This document shows positions 43,445-52,647 of a stretch of DNA of 64,000 bases, piece by piece (positions within the stretch are counted from its first letter, which is position 1; every line of letters starts with the position of its first letter). This DNA comes from Nocardioides kribbensis (GTDB lineage: Bacteria > Actinomycetota > Actinomycetes > Propionibacteriales > Nocardioidaceae), in contig NZ_JADCLL010000008.1 of the NCBI RefSeq assembly GCF_015070375.1, positions 124,001 to 188,000 on the forward strand, given 5' to 3'. A program made the position numbers and the translations under genes. Below the pieces are notes generated by a model. That model had not been told where the DNA came from. It worked only from the letters and a program-made list of their open reading frames with translations, and did not search any database.

Positions 43445-44407
43445 ATGACGACGGCACCCGCGCAGGCCGAGGAGGCCTCCTTCGAGGCGACCCTGGCCCG
43501 CCACGACCGCATCGAGCCGCGCGACTGGATGCCTGAGCGCTACCGCGCCACACTCGTGCGCCAGATCGCGCAGCACGCCCACTCCGAGATCATCGGCATG
43601 CAGCCCGAGGGCGCCTGGATCACCCGCGCCCCCTCGCTGCGGCGCAAGGCGATCCTGCTGGCCAAGGTGCAGGACGAGGCCGGCCACGGGCTCTACCTCT
43701 ACTCCGCCTGCGAGACCCTCGGCGTCTCCCGTCAGGAGCTGACGGAGAAGCTGATCGAGGGCAAGCAGAAGTACTCCTCGATCTTCAACTACCCCACGCT
43801 GTCCTACGCCGACGTCGGCACCATCGGCTGGCTGGTCGACGGCGCGGCCATCTGCAACCAGGTGCCGCTGTGCCGCACCTCCTACGGCCCCTACGGCCGC
43901 GCGATGATCCGCGTGTGCAAGGAGGAGTCCTTCCACCAGCGCCAGGGCTTCGAGCTGCTGGCCACGATGATGCGCGGCACCGACGCGCAACGCGCGATGG
44001 TGCAGGAGTCGGTCGACCGCTTCTGGTGGCCGGCGCTCATGATGTTCGGCCCGCCCGACGCCGACTCCTCCCACACCGCGCAGTCGATGGCCTGGGGCAT
44101 CAAGCGTGACACCAACGACGAGCTGCGCCAGAAGTTCGTCGACATGACCGTGCCGCAGGCGCGGGCCCTCGGCGTCACCCTGCCCGACCCCGACCTGGTG
44201 TGGAACGACGAGAAGGGCGGCCACGACTTCACCCAGCCCGACTGGGCGGAGTTCCGCGACGTCGTCAGCGGGTCGGGGCCGTGCAACGCCCAGCGGGTCG
44301 CGCACCGCCGCCGAGCCCACGAGGACGGCGCCTGGGTCCGCGAGGCCGCGAGCGCCTTCGCCCGGCGCCAGCAGCAGGAGCCGCAGCAGCAGGAGGCGGT
44401 CTCGTGA
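43445..44407 (+). CDS. paaA: 1,2-phenylacetyl-CoA epoxidase subunit PaaA
   Basis: 320 aa, ATG after CAGGAGGTCCC. Catalytic di-iron subunit of the epoxidase that converts phenylacetyl-CoA to its ring-1,2-epoxide. Iron ligand segments [13 protein letters not shown] and [15 protein letters not shown] are present. [23 protein letters not shown] is characteristic of PaaA. The stop overlaps the GTG of paaB. The Gln/Ala-rich tail is variable. Confidence 0.97.
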   Translation: MTTAPAQAEEASFEATLARHDRIEPRDWMPERYRATLVRQIAQHAHSEIIGMQPEGAWITRAPSLRRKAILLAKVQDEAGHGLYLYSACETLGVSRQELTEKLIEGKQKYSSIFNYPTLSYADVGTIGWLVDGAAICNQVPLCRTSYGPYGRAMIRVCKEESFHQRQGFELLATMMRGTDAQRAMVQESVDRFWWPALMMFGPPDADSSHTAQSMAWGIKRDTNDELRQKFVDMTVPQARALGVTLPDPDLVWNDEKGGHDFTQPDWAEFRDVVSGSGPCNAQRVAHRRRAHEDGAWVREAASAFARRQQQEPQQQEAVS

Positions 44408-44700
44408 GCGGGGCGCCGCAGGGGGAGTGGCCGCTCTACGAGGTGTTCGTGCGCGGCAAGCGCGGCCTCAACCACGTGCACGTCGGCTCGCTGCACGCCG
44501 CCGACGACCGGATGGCCGTGCACAACGCCCGCGACGTCTACACCCGCCGCAACGAGGGCGTGAGCATCTGGGTCGTGCGCGCCGACGCGATCACCGCGTC
44601 GAGCCCCGACGAGAAGGACCCGCTCTTCGCCCCCGCCGGCGACAAGGTCTACCGCCACCCGACCTTCTACGACATCCCCGACGACGTCCCCCACATGTAG
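44404..44700 (+). CDS. paaB: Epoxidase subunit PaaB
   Basis: 98 aa, GTG 44404. [50 protein letters not shown] matches PaaB, a small structural subunit of the PaaABCE complex. Overlaps paaA by four bases. Confidence 0.97.
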   Translation: MSGAPQGEWPLYEVFVRGKRGLNHVHVGSLHAADDRMAVHNARDVYTRRNEGVSIWVVRADAITASSPDEKDPLFAPAGDKVYRHPTFYDIPDDVPHM

Positions 44701-44712
44701 GAGGCGGCCCCC

Positions 44713-45627
44713 ATGACCGACCACACCAGCGCCTACGACGGGCTGCTCGGCGACGACAGCGCGCAGTGGGCCTTCGGCCAGGACTTCGAGGACCCGCTCG
44801 CGGGCGTCGACACCACGCTGGCCGCCGGCGTCGACGGTGCAGCGCTCGCGGCCTACTGCCTCATGCTCGGCGATGACGCGCTCGTCCACTCCCACCGGCT
44901 CTCGCAGTGGGCCAGCAACGCCCCCGACCTGGAGGAGGACATCGCGCTGGCCAACATCGCCCTCGACCTCCTCGGCCAGGCGCGGCTGCTGCTGGCGCGC
45001 GCGGCGGCCGCCGACCCGTCGGTGGTGCCGGCGCTGCCCGCGGGGTCGCCGGTGCCGCCCGAGGACGCGCTCGCCTTCTTCCGCGACGACGCGGACTTCC
45101 GCAACGTGCGCCTGGTCGAGGGGGAGAACGGCGACTTCGCGGTCACCACCGCACGCCTGCTGCTCTTCTCCACCCACCGCCTGGCGCTGCTCGAGCGGCT
45201 GCGCGACAGCGTCGACCCCGTGCTCGCCGCGATCGCCGCGAAGGGGGTTAAGGAGGTCGCCTACCACCGCGACCACGCCGCCCGCTGGTGCGTCACGCTG
45301 GCCCGCGGCACCGAGGAGTCGCGCCGACGGATGCGCGCCGGCCTCGACGTGGTCTGGCCGCTGCACCACGAGCTCTTCCGCACCCACCCGGTGGAGGCGA
45401 CCGCGGCCGAGCAGGGCTTCGGGGTCGACCCCGCCGGGCTGGCCGCCGACGTCGACGTGCTGCTCGAGCAGGTGCTGTCGGTGGGCGGGCTCGACCGGCC
45501 CACCGTGCCCCCGACCGGGCCGCTGGGGCGCGGCGCCGGCCGCGACGGGCGCCACACCGAGGCCCTCGGCCGGATGCTCGCCGAGATGCAGGTCGTCGCC
45601 CGGGCCCACCCCACGGGGCGCTGGTGA
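44713..45627 (+). CDS. paaC: Epoxidase subunit PaaC
   Basis: 304 aa, ATG at 44713 after AGGAGGCGGCC. Ferritin-like structural partner of PaaA: LGDDALVHSHRLSQWASNAPDLEEDIALANIALDLLGQARLLLARAA, and KEVAYHRDHAARWCVTLARGTEESRRRM. Overlaps paaD (GTGA). Confidence 0.97.
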   Translation: MTDHTSAYDGLLGDDSAQWAFGQDFEDPLAGVDTTLAAGVDGAALAAYCLMLGDDALVHSHRLSQWASNAPDLEEDIALANIALDLLGQARLLLARAAAADPSVVPALPAGSPVPPEDALAFFRDDADFRNVRLVEGENGDFAVTTARLLLFSTHRLALLERLRDSVDPVLAAIAAKGVKEVAYHRDHAARWCVTLARGTEESRRRMRAGLDVVWPLHHELFRTHPVEATAAEQGFGVDPAGLAADVDVLLEQVLSVGGLDRPTVPPTGPLGRGAGRDGRHTEALGRMLAEMQVVARAHPTGRW

Positions 45628-46139
45628 GCGCCGTGGTCGACGCGGACGCCGTGACGCTCGCCCGCCGGGCCGCGGAGGAGGTCACCGACCCCGAGATGCC
45701 GATGCTCACCCTCGCCGACCTCGGCGTGCTGCGCGACGTCGCGCTCGAGGGCGCGACGGTGGTGCTCACCGTGACCCCGACCTACTCCGGCTGCCCGGCC
45801 CTGGCCACCATGCGCGACGACCTGGTGCACCGTCTGCGCGAGCGCGGCTTCGCCGACGTCGACGTGCGGGTGCGGCTCGCCCCGGCCTGGAGCAGCGACT
45901 GGATCACCGAGCGCGGCCGCGCCGCGCTGCGCGCGCACGGGATCTCCCCGCCCGGCGCGGCCCCGGCCACCGAGGGCCCCACCGTGCTGCGGCTGCTGCC
46001 GACGCGCCGGCAGGTCGCCTGCCCGCGCTGCGGGTCGGGACGCACGGCGCTGACCTCGGAGTTCGGCGCGACGGCCTGCAAGGCGATGTACCGCTGCGAG
46101 GAGTGCCTCGAGCCCTTCGACCACGTGAAGGAGATCTGA
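45624..46139 (+). CDS. paaD: Epoxidase maturation protein PaaD
   Basis: 171 aa, GTG 45624. An N-terminal MIP18/DUF59-type domain (EEVTDPEMPMLTLADLGVLRDV...TVTPTYSGCPALATM) is followed by a C-terminal zinc-ribbon-like part (CPRCGSGRT...YRCEECLEPFDHVKEI). PaaD-type proteins are thought to help iron-sulfur insertion. The stop overlaps the paaE ATG. Confidence 0.96.
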   Translation: MSAVVDADAVTLARRAAEEVTDPEMPMLTLADLGVLRDVALEGATVVLTVTPTYSGCPALATMRDDLVHRLRERGFADVDVRVRLAPAWSSDWITERGRAALRAHGISPPGAAPATEGPTVLRLLPTRRQVACPRCGSGRTALTSEFGATACKAMYRCEECLEPFDHVKEI

Positions 46140-47203
46140 TGGCGCGCGCCCGCTTCCACGAGCTGAGGGTCGCCGCCGTCGACCCGCTGACCGACGACTC
46201 CGCGGCCATCACCTTCGCCGTGCCCGAGCCGCTGCGCGCGGCGTACGACTTCGCGGCGGGGCAGGCGCTCACGCTGCGCCGCACGGTCGACGGCGAGGAG
46301 CACCGCCGCAGCTACTCGATCTGCGCGCCGGCGGGAGCGGCGCCGCGGGTGGGCGTGCGCGAGATCCCCGGCGGGCTCTTCTCCACCTGGCTGGTGCGCG
46401 AGGTCGCGGTCGGCGACGTCGTCGAGGTGCAGACCCCCACCGGAGCCCTGCGCGCCGACCCCGCCCACCCGGCCCGGCACCTGTGCCTCGCCGCCGGCTC
46501 GGGCATCACCCCGATGCTCTCGATCGCCGCGACCGTGCTCGCCGACCCCGACGCGCGCGTCACCCTGGTCTACGCCAACCGCCGCGCGAGCACCGTGATG
46601 TTCGCCGAGGAGCTCGCCGACCTCAAGGACCGGTACGCCGCACGCCTCGACGTCGTCCACGTGCTCAGCCGCGAGCCCCGCGAGGTGGAGCTGCTCTCGG
46701 GGCGCCTCGACGCCGACCGGCTCCGGAGGCTGCTGCGGGCGCTCGTGCCGGTGGAGGCGCTCGACCACGTCTGGCTGTGCGGTCCCTTCGGGCTGGTCAC
46801 CGACGCCCGCGCGGTGCTCGCCGAGCTCGGCGTCGGCGCCGACCGGGTGCACGTGGAGCTCTTCCACGTCGACGAGCCGCCGCCCGAGGTCGTGCGCGAG
46901 GAGGCCGGGCCGGCCGCCGACGGGGAGACCAGCGAGGTCACGATCGTGCTCGACGGGCGCACCACCACCGCGCCCCAGCGACGCGGCCAGAGCATCCTCG
47001 ACGGCGCTGCGGCCACCCGCAGCGACCTGCCCTTCGCCTGCAAGGGCGGGGTGTGCGGCACGTGCCGGGCCCACGTGGCCGCCGGTGAGGTGGACCTGCG
47101 CCGCAACTACGCCCTCGACGACGACGAGCTGGCCCGCGGCTACGTGCTCACCTGCCAGGGCTACCCGGTGGGCGACGCGGTGACGGTCGACTTCGACGCC
47201 TGA
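46139..47203 (+). CDS. paaE: Epoxidase reductase subunit PaaE
   Basis: 354 aa, ATG at 46139. FAD-binding domain (residues about 1-105, with RRSYSICAP), NAD domain (about 110-230, LAAGSGITPMLSIA) and C-terminal plant-type [2Fe-2S] domain with Cys in FACKGGVCGTCRAHV and LTCQGYP. It transfers electrons from NADPH to PaaA. Its last 43 bp overlap the convergent tetR gene. Confidence 0.96.
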   Translation: MARARFHELRVAAVDPLTDDSAAITFAVPEPLRAAYDFAAGQALTLRRTVDGEEHRRSYSICAPAGAAPRVGVREIPGGLFSTWLVREVAVGDVVEVQTPTGALRADPAHPARHLCLAAGSGITPMLSIAATVLADPDARVTLVYANRRASTVMFAEELADLKDRYAARLDVVHVLSREPREVELLSGRLDADRLRRLLRALVPVEALDHVWLCGPFGLVTDARAVLAELGVGADRVHVELFHVDEPPPEVVREEAGPAADGETSEVTIVLDGRTTTAPQRRGQSILDGAAATRSDLPFACKGGVCGTCRAHVAAGEVDLRRNYALDDDELARGYVLTCQGYPVGDAVTVDFDA

Positions 47204-47844
47204 CCCGCGGGGCCCTCCGGCAGGGGCGACGCGGGGCCGCGCAGCCCGTCGAAGGCGATGGCGCCGACGGCGCGGGCCAGGGCGTCGGTGTCGAGCGGAC
47301 CACCGGGGCGATACCACTCCACCAGGGAGTTGACGAGACCGAAGAGCAGCCGGCTCAGCAGCTCGGGGGGGAGGTCGGCGCGCACCGAGCCCTCCTCGGC
47401 GGCGGCGGCCACGAGTCCGGCCAGCCGGTCGTCGAGCACGCGGCGGCGGGCGAGGGCGGCCTGCTCGACCTCGCTGTTGCCCCGCACCCGCAGCAGCAGG
47501 GTCACGGCGGGCAAGTGGTCGACGAGGATGCGCACCGAGCGGTGCACCACGTCGTGGAGGCGCTGGGTGGCCGTGGTGCCGGCGCTCGCGTCGGCGGCCT
47601 CCTCGATCGCCGCGGTGAGCTCGCCCAGCGCCTCGTCGAGCGCAGCGCTGAGCAGGTGCTCCTTGCTGGGCACGTGGTGGTAGATCGCCGACTTGGTCAG
47701 GCCGAGCTCCTGGGCGATGTCGCCCATCGAGGTGCCGTCGTAGCCCTGCCGGTTGAAGAGCTCGATCGCGCGCCGCAGCACGGTCGCCTGGTCGTACCCG
47801 GGACGACCCCGCCGCACGGGAGCGTCAGGTGGTGGGCCGGCCAT
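47161..47844 (-). CDS. TetR-family regulator of the paa operon (PaaR-like)
   Basis: 227 aa. N-terminal HTH (VLRRAIELFNRQGYDGTSMGDIAQELGLTKSAIYHHVPSKEHLL) and TetR C-terminal domain of the KstR2/PaaR type. Convergent with paaE, with 43 bp of tail-to-tail coding overlap. It probably represses the paa operon until phenylacetyl-CoA accumulates; this is inferred from position and from actinobacterial PaaR precedent. Confidence 0.9.
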   Translation of the reverse strand: MAGPPPDAPVRRGRPGYDQATVLRRAIELFNRQGYDGTSMGDIAQELGLTKSAIYHHVPSKEHLLSAALDEALGELTAAIEEAADASAGTTATQRLHDVVHRSVRILVDHLPAVTLLLRVRGNSEVEQAALARRRVLDDRLAGLVAAAAEEGSVRADLPPELLSRLLFGLVNSLVEWYRPGGPLDTDALARAVGAIAFDGLRGPASPLPEGPAGQASKSTVTASPTG

Positions 47845-47883
47845 GGCGCCAGCGTCTCACGTCCCGCCGCGGTCGGGCCGCGG

Positions 47884-48774
47884 TCAGGTGGCCACGGCGT
47901 AGGCGGTCAGCGCGGCCGAGACGGCGTCCTCGACGACGGCCCCCGCGGCCTCCCAGGACCGGTCGGCACACAGGTCGCGCCACACCGAGCCGAGGATCGT
48001 GCCGGCCACGGCGCCGACGGCGCCCGCGGCCACGGCCGGCCACACGCCGGCCGCGCCCTCGTGACGGGCCAGCACCCCCGCGCCGCCGGCCGCGCTCAGC
48101 ACCCGCGCCACGGTCGGCCCGCCCACGCGCGACGGCGTGGAGGGCAGCTTGTCGAAGACCAGCTCGGTGCCCACCAGGCCACCCGCCAGCGCCAGCGGGG
48201 CCTTCCCGGCGACCAGGCCCGGCGGCACGAGACCCCAGGAGCTGCGGGCGCCGGTGGCCAGGCCGATGGCGAGGCTGCGCAGCAGCAGCCGTCCCGGGCG
48301 CGCCGGGCCCTCGTCGTCGCGCTCGTCGTCGGGCTCGGTGACCCGCAGGGCGCAGGCGACCGCGGCGCCGTAGACCAGGTGCGGCACGACGTCGCGACCC
48401 CAGTCGGTGGCCGACCACGTGGTGAGGTCGGTGACCTGGAGCACCGCCATCGGACCGTCGGTGGCGGCCATCGCGCCGAAGCCGATGACGGCCGACTCGG
48501 CCAGCCACGGCAGCCGCACCCCGGCCGAGCGGACGAGCGCGGCGACCGCACCCACGCCGACCCCGACGCCGAGCCCGGCCAGGGCGCCGTACGCCTCCTC
48601 GCGGCTGCCGGCGGTGGGCAGGTCGAGGTGCGCCAGGTCGGCGGCGGCGGTGACGGTGTCGGCGGGCGCGCTGCTCGCCGAGCGGCCGGTGAGGGCCATG
48701 TCGAGGTAGGTCGTGGCGTTGAGGACGGTGGTGCCGGCAGCGCCGGCGACGAGACCGCGGACGAGGGATCGCAT
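47884..48774 (-). CDS. Membrane protein, unknown (296 aa)
   Basis: ATG at 48774 (MRSLVRGLVAGAAGTTVLNATTYLDMALTGR). Gly/Ala-rich with several hydrophobic segments (LAGLGVGVGVGAVAALV, GAVGAVAGTILGSVW) and a DGPMAVLQVTDLTTWSATDWGRDVVPHLVYG region. No family is recognised. It may share a minus-strand unit with its TetR neighbour, which lies 40 bp downstream. Confidence 0.7.
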   Translation of the reverse strand: MRSLVRGLVAGAAGTTVLNATTYLDMALTGRSASSAPADTVTAAADLAHLDLPTAGSREEAYGALAGLGVGVGVGAVAALVRSAGVRLPWLAESAVIGFGAMAATDGPMAVLQVTDLTTWSATDWGRDVVPHLVYGAAVACALRVTEPDDERDDEGPARPGRLLLRSLAIGLATGARSSWGLVPPGLVAGKAPLALAGGLVGTELVFDKLPSTPSRVGGPTVARVLSAAGGAGVLARHEGAAGVWPAVAAGAVGAVAGTILGSVWRDLCADRSWEAAGAVVEDAVSAALTAYAVAT

Positions 48775-48843
48775 GACGCCCACCCTGCGCCCGTGACCGC
48801 CGCGAGCGGACCACCGGAGAGGGTGAGAGGGGCCGGGAGGGCC

Positions 48844-49650
48844 TCAGCGTGACGCGCGGCGCACGGCGAGGAGCGTGGCGCCGGCGAGGACGGCGAGGGC
48901 GACCAGGGCGGTGACGACGACGGCGGTGGCGCCGTCGGCGGAGCCGGTGACCGCGATCCCGACGAGGGCCCAGCCGCCGGCGACGGCGTAGGCGACCAGG
49001 CCGCGGGTGGCCAGGGTGACGACGACGAGGGTCGCCGCGGCGACGGCGAGGGCGCCGAGCTGCCAGCCGAGGTCCGCGACGTCGGCGAGGTCGAGGGCGA
49101 CCGCGGCCGTCGACAGGTTGAGGAAGAGGGCGGCGGTGACCCAGCCGCCGTAGAGCCCGGCGGCGGCGCGGGTCAGCGCGCCGAACCACCCCGCGGGCAG
49201 GGCGCTGCGCGCGGCCACGAGGGCGCCGGCGACCCCGGCGACGGCCATGACCAGCAGGGCCACGGCGGTGGCGACGCTGCTGTCGACCGCGGCGCAGACG
49301 ATCCACACCGTGCCGCCGAGGTAGAGCACGACCTGCGCGACCTGGAGCGCGCGCGGCACGGAGTCGGCACCCCGCACGAGCACGGCGACGGCCTGGGCCA
49401 GGGCCAGGGTGTAGATGACCCCCCAGATCGAGAACGCCCAGCCCACGGGGGTGATGAGCAGGTCGGCCCCCGCGCCCTCGCCGGGGGAGGAGCCCAGGCC
49501 CAGCGACTGCACCACGGGCGCCACGACCTGCAGCACGGCGCCGGCCAGCACGGCCCAGGCCAGACCGCGCGAGCCGGCCGGGCCGCGGCGTGAGGGGCTC
49601 GGGGCTGCGGAGCCGCCGGAGGTGCGGGGGTGCGAGGTGGAGGTGGCCAT
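48844..49650 (-). CDS. TspO/tryptophan-rich-sensory-like membrane protein
   Basis: 268 aa. About seven hydrophobic segments; the segment [23 protein letters not shown] matches the TspO/MBR-type signature (PxxxFxxxWxxxY). Longer than classical five-helix TspO (about 160 aa), as in many actinobacterial relatives. TspO proteins bind porphyrins and respond to light or stress; ligand unknown here. Divergent from the MAA cluster. Confidence 0.75.
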   Translation of the reverse strand: MATSTSHPRTSGGSAAPSPSRRGPAGSRGLAWAVLAGAVLQVVAPVVQSLGLGSSPGEGAGADLLITPVGWAFSIWGVIYTLALAQAVAVLVRGADSVPRALQVAQVVLYLGGTVWIVCAAVDSSVATAVALLVMAVAGVAGALVAARSALPAGWFGALTRAAAGLYGGWVTAALFLNLSTAAVALDLADVADLGWQLGALAVAAATLVVVTLATRGLVAYAVAGGWALVGIAVTGSADGATAVVVTALVALAVLAGATLLAVRRASR

Positions 49651-49854
49651 GTCCGGAGGCTAGGCACGCGTCTCACCGACCACCCCACCCCTCGGCACAG
49701 ACCCTCGCCCCGGACCGTCACCCCCGCCCTGCCCGAAGGGGTGGGCGAGGCGGCAAGCGCGCCCGAAGGGGGGAGCCCGGGCCCCCCGGGGCCCGCCGAC
49801 GATCGAGGGGATCCGCACCGCCCAGCAGACCCCGCCACAGATCGGACTCCCACG
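49651..49854. promoter_or_regulatory. Intergenic control region of MAA cluster
   Basis: 204 bp between the divergent TspO-like gene and the HAD-fold gene. It contains gaaggggtgggcgaggcgg and a second gaagggggg, but no operator or sigma consensus was assigned. The promoter for 49855-55922 should lie here. Confidence 0.5.
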
Positions 49855-50523
49855 ATGACCGCCATCCTCTTCGGCTCCATCAGCACCATCGCCGACACCT
49901 CCGAGCTGCAGCGCGAGGCCTTCAACCGGGCCTTCGCCTCCCACGGCCTCGACTGGCAGTGGGGCCAGGAGGAGTACGCCGAGATGCTGGCCACCAGCGG
50001 GGGCCGCGACCGGATCGCCGAGCACGCGCGCAGCACCGGCGCCGACGTCGACGCCGACGCGGTGCACCAGACGAAGTCGGAGATCTTCCAGCAGCTGCTG
50101 GGCGAGGCCGACCTCACCCCGCGCGACGGGGTGGTCGAGACCATCGCCGCGGCGCGCGAGGCCGGCCACAAGGTCGCGCTGGTGACCACGACGTCGCGCG
50201 AGAACGTCATGGCCCTGGGCCGCGCCGTGGCCGACCGGATCTCCTTCGACGACCTCGACCTCGTCGTCGACCGCACCCAGGTCGAGCAGCCCAAGCCCGA
50301 CGGCGAGGCCTACACCTTCGCGCTGGCCGCCCTGGGCGAGCCGGCCGGCTCCTGCGTCGCGGTCGAGGACAACCTCGGCGGCGTCGAGGCGGCCGCCCGC
50401 GCCGGCCTCAGCGTCGTCGCCTTCCCCAACGCCAACACCGCCGGCCACGACTTCGAGCGCGCGACCGCCCGCCGCGACCGCCTCGAGCTGACCGACCTCC
50501 AGTCCTTCACCCAGACCGCCTGA
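49855..50523 (+). CDS. HAD-fold protein without nucleophile Asp, first gene of MAA cluster
   Basis: 222 aa, CbbY/HAD-IA-like. The N-terminus reads [24 protein letters not shown], where active enzymes have FDxDGTLxDT: both aspartates of motif I are replaced (Gly and Ile). Motif II (LVTTTSREN), the motif III Lys ([10 protein letters not shown]) and motif IV ([13 protein letters not shown]) are kept. Phosphatase activity is thus unlikely; binding or regulatory function is possible. 23 bp before mysA, co-directional. It may still bind the sugar phosphate substrate or a related ligand. Confidence 0.82.
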   Translation: MTAILFGSISTIADTSELQREAFNRAFASHGLDWQWGQEEYAEMLATSGGRDRIAEHARSTGADVDADAVHQTKSEIFQQLLGEADLTPRDGVVETIAAAREAGHKVALVTTTSRENVMALGRAVADRISFDDLDLVVDRTQVEQPKPDGEAYTFALAALGEPAGSCVAVEDNLGGVEAAARAGLSVVAFPNANTAGHDFERATARRDRLELTDLQSFTQTA

Positions 50524-50546
50524 CCCCGGCGACCAGAGGAGCCGAG

Positions 50547-51815
50547 ATGACCCAGACCACCGACGTGCCCACCCCCGTGCCGGCGCAAGAGCCCGGCGCC
50601 CCGCTGGCCCGGCTCGAGGCCACCGAGACCGCCTTCCACGTGGAGGCCTACGAGAAGATCGACTACTCCCTGGTGATCGTGCCGGGCGTCTTCGACCCGG
50701 CCAACACCGAGCTCGCCGACACCTTCCGCGACTTCGGCCGCTGCCTGGCCGTCGTCGACGAGGCCGTCGATCGCCTGCACGGCGAGCGGATGGCGGCGTA
50801 CTTCGCCCACCACGGCATCGCCCTCACCACGGTGCCGGTGCGGATCGCGGAGACCGCGAAGTCGCTGCGCACGCTGGAGCGCATCGTCGACGCCTTCGCC
50901 GACTTCGGGCTGATGCGCAAGGAGCAGGTACTGGTCGTCGGCGGCGGACTGACCACCGACGTGGCCGGCTTCGCGTGCGCCTCCTACAAGCGCTCCACCG
51001 ACTACGTGCGCATCCCGACCACGCTGATCGGCCTCATCGACGCCAGCGTCTCGATCAAGGTCGGCGCCAACCACGGCAAGCACAAGAACCGCCTCGGCGC
51101 CTACCACGCCTCCAAGAAGGTGCTCCTCGACTTCTCGCTGCTGGAGACCCTGCCCGTCGACCAGGTGCGCAACGGCATCGCGGAGATCATCAAGATCGCC
51201 ACCGTGGCCCACCTCGACACCTTCGAGGCGCTGGAGAAGTACGGCGAGGACCTGCTGCACACCGCCTTCGGCCACGCCGCCGACGGTGAGCACCTGCGCG
51301 AGGTCTCCGACCGGATCACCTACGACGCCATCCGCACCATGCTGGAGCTCGAGGTGCCCAACCTCCACGAGCTCGACCTCGACCGGGTCATCGCCTACGG
51401 CCACACCTGGAGCCCGACCCTCGAGCTGACCCCGTCGCCGCCGTTCTTCCACGGCCACGCGATCAGCATCGACATGGCCTTCTCGGCCACGATCGCCGAG
51501 CGGCGCGGCTACATCGGCGCCGACCAGCGCGACCGGGTGCTGGCCCTCTTCAGCGGCCTCGGCCTGGCCGTCGACAGCCCCCTCTTCACCCCCGAGGTGC
51601 TGGAGAAGGCGACGGCGTCGATCCTGCAGACCCGCGACGGGCTGCTGCGTGCGGCCGTGCCGCGCCCGATCGGCACCTGCTACTTCGTCAACGACCTCGA
51701 CGTGCCCGAGCTCGTCGAGATCCTCGCCGAGCACAAGCGGGTCTGCGCGTCGTTGCCCCGCGGCGGCGAGGGCGTCGACCAGTACACCCGCGGCGAGACC
51801 CCGGCCGGTGCCTGA
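50547..51815 (+). CDS. mysA: Demethyl-4-deoxygadusol synthase (sugar phosphate cyclase)
   Basis: 422 aa, ATG at 50547 after AGAGGAGCCGAG. 3-dehydroquinate-synthase fold with NAD-binding [44 protein letters not shown], the Lys/His region [21 protein letters not shown], and the metal-site segment [12 protein letters not shown] with [13 protein letters not shown]. Wording and C-terminal extension fit the DDGS/EEVS branch and not true AroB. In MAA pathways this enzyme cyclises sedoheptulose 7-phosphate to demethyl-4-deoxygadusol. EEVS versus DDGS is decided here by the neighbouring mysB, mysC and mysD. Confidence 0.95.
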   Translation: MTQTTDVPTPVPAQEPGAPLARLEATETAFHVEAYEKIDYSLVIVPGVFDPANTELADTFRDFGRCLAVVDEAVDRLHGERMAAYFAHHGIALTTVPVRIAETAKSLRTLERIVDAFADFGLMRKEQVLVVGGGLTTDVAGFACASYKRSTDYVRIPTTLIGLIDASVSIKVGANHGKHKNRLGAYHASKKVLLDFSLLETLPVDQVRNGIAEIIKIATVAHLDTFEALEKYGEDLLHTAFGHAADGEHLREVSDRITYDAIRTMLELEVPNLHELDLDRVIAYGHTWSPTLELTPSPPFFHGHAISIDMAFSATIAERRGYIGADQRDRVLALFSGLGLAVDSPLFTPEVLEKATASILQTRDGLLRAAVPRPIGTCYFVNDLDVPELVEILAEHKRVCASLPRGGEGVDQYTRGETPAGA

Positions 51816-52644
51816 GCCGGTGCCGGGCCCGCGCCCGGTGACCCCGGTGGGGATCGCCGCCGCGCTGCTGGAGCGGGTCGAGGCCGGGCTGGCCGACGTC
51901 GCGGGCGTGCCCGACGACGTGCGGGCCGACCTGGCCCGGGCCCGGGCGATCGCCGGCGGCCTCGAGCCCTACCTCGAGGCCAGCACCTCCCCGGAGTCAC
52001 CCGCCCTGGCGGCGCTCACCGAGCGCACCCGGGCCGAGGACTGGAGCGGGCGCAGCGGGGGCGTGCGCCTGGAGCAGGAGATGCTCTCCGGCCACGTCGA
52101 GGGGGCGCTGCTCCAGTTGCTGGTGCGCACCTCGCGCGCCCGCCGCGTGCTGGAGGTCGGCATGTTCACCGGCTACTCCGCGCTCGCCATGGCCGAGGCG
52201 CTGCCCGAGGGCGGCGAGGTCGTGGCGTGCGAGCTCGACGCCGCCGTCGCCGCCCTGGCCGCCGAGTGCTTCGCGGCCTCCCCGGCCGGCGGCCGCATCC
52301 GGGTCGAGGTGGGCCCGGCGCTCGACACGCTGCGCCGCCTGGCCGACGCGGGCGAGGTCTTCGACCTGGTCTTCGTCGACGCCGACAAGACCGGCTACGC
52401 CGCCTACGTCGACCTCCTCCTCGACACCGGCCTGCTCGCCGAGGACGGGCTGCTGGCCCTCGACAACACCCTGCTGCAGGGCGAGCCCTGGGCCGGCGGC
52501 CCCGGCGGCCCCGACGGCGAGGAGCAGGCGAGCGCCAACGGCCGCGCCGTGGCCGACCTCAACGCCGCGCTCGCCGCCGACCCCCGGGTGCAGCAGGTGC
52601 TCGTGCCGCTGCGCGACGGCGTGACGCTGGCCCGGCGGGTCTGA
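51808..52644 (+). CDS. mysB: O-methyltransferase making 4-deoxygadusol
   Basis: 278 aa, GTG 51808 overlapping the mysA stop. Class I SAM methyltransferase of the CCoAMT-like type: motif [31 protein letters not shown], and the metal-binding [10 protein letters not shown] followed by [11 protein letters not shown]. MysB methylates demethyl-4-deoxygadusol. The N-terminal 45 residues are an extension common in this group. Confidence 0.95.
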   Translation: MPEPVPGPRPVTPVGIAAALLERVEAGLADVAGVPDDVRADLARARAIAGGLEPYLEASTSPESPALAALTERTRAEDWSGRSGGVRLEQEMLSGHVEGALLQLLVRTSRARRVLEVGMFTGYSALAMAEALPEGGEVVACELDAAVAALAAECFAASPAGGRIRVEVGPALDTLRRLADAGEVFDLVFVDADKTGYAAYVDLLLDTGLLAEDGLLALDNTLLQGEPWAGGPGGPDGEEQASANGRAVADLNAALAADPRVQQVLVPLRDGVTLARRV

Positions 52645-52647
52645 GCC

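Noticed and set aside
44837..46138. 5' extension of paaE frame
   Set aside because: Arg/Ser-rich shadow of paaC/paaD; the true start ATG 46139 overlaps the paaD stop.
50547..51815. Shikimate-pathway 3-dehydroquinate synthase (aroB)
   Set aside because: Sequence style and the adjoining methyltransferase, ATP-grasp and MysD genes indicate the DDGS branch; no aro genes are nearby.
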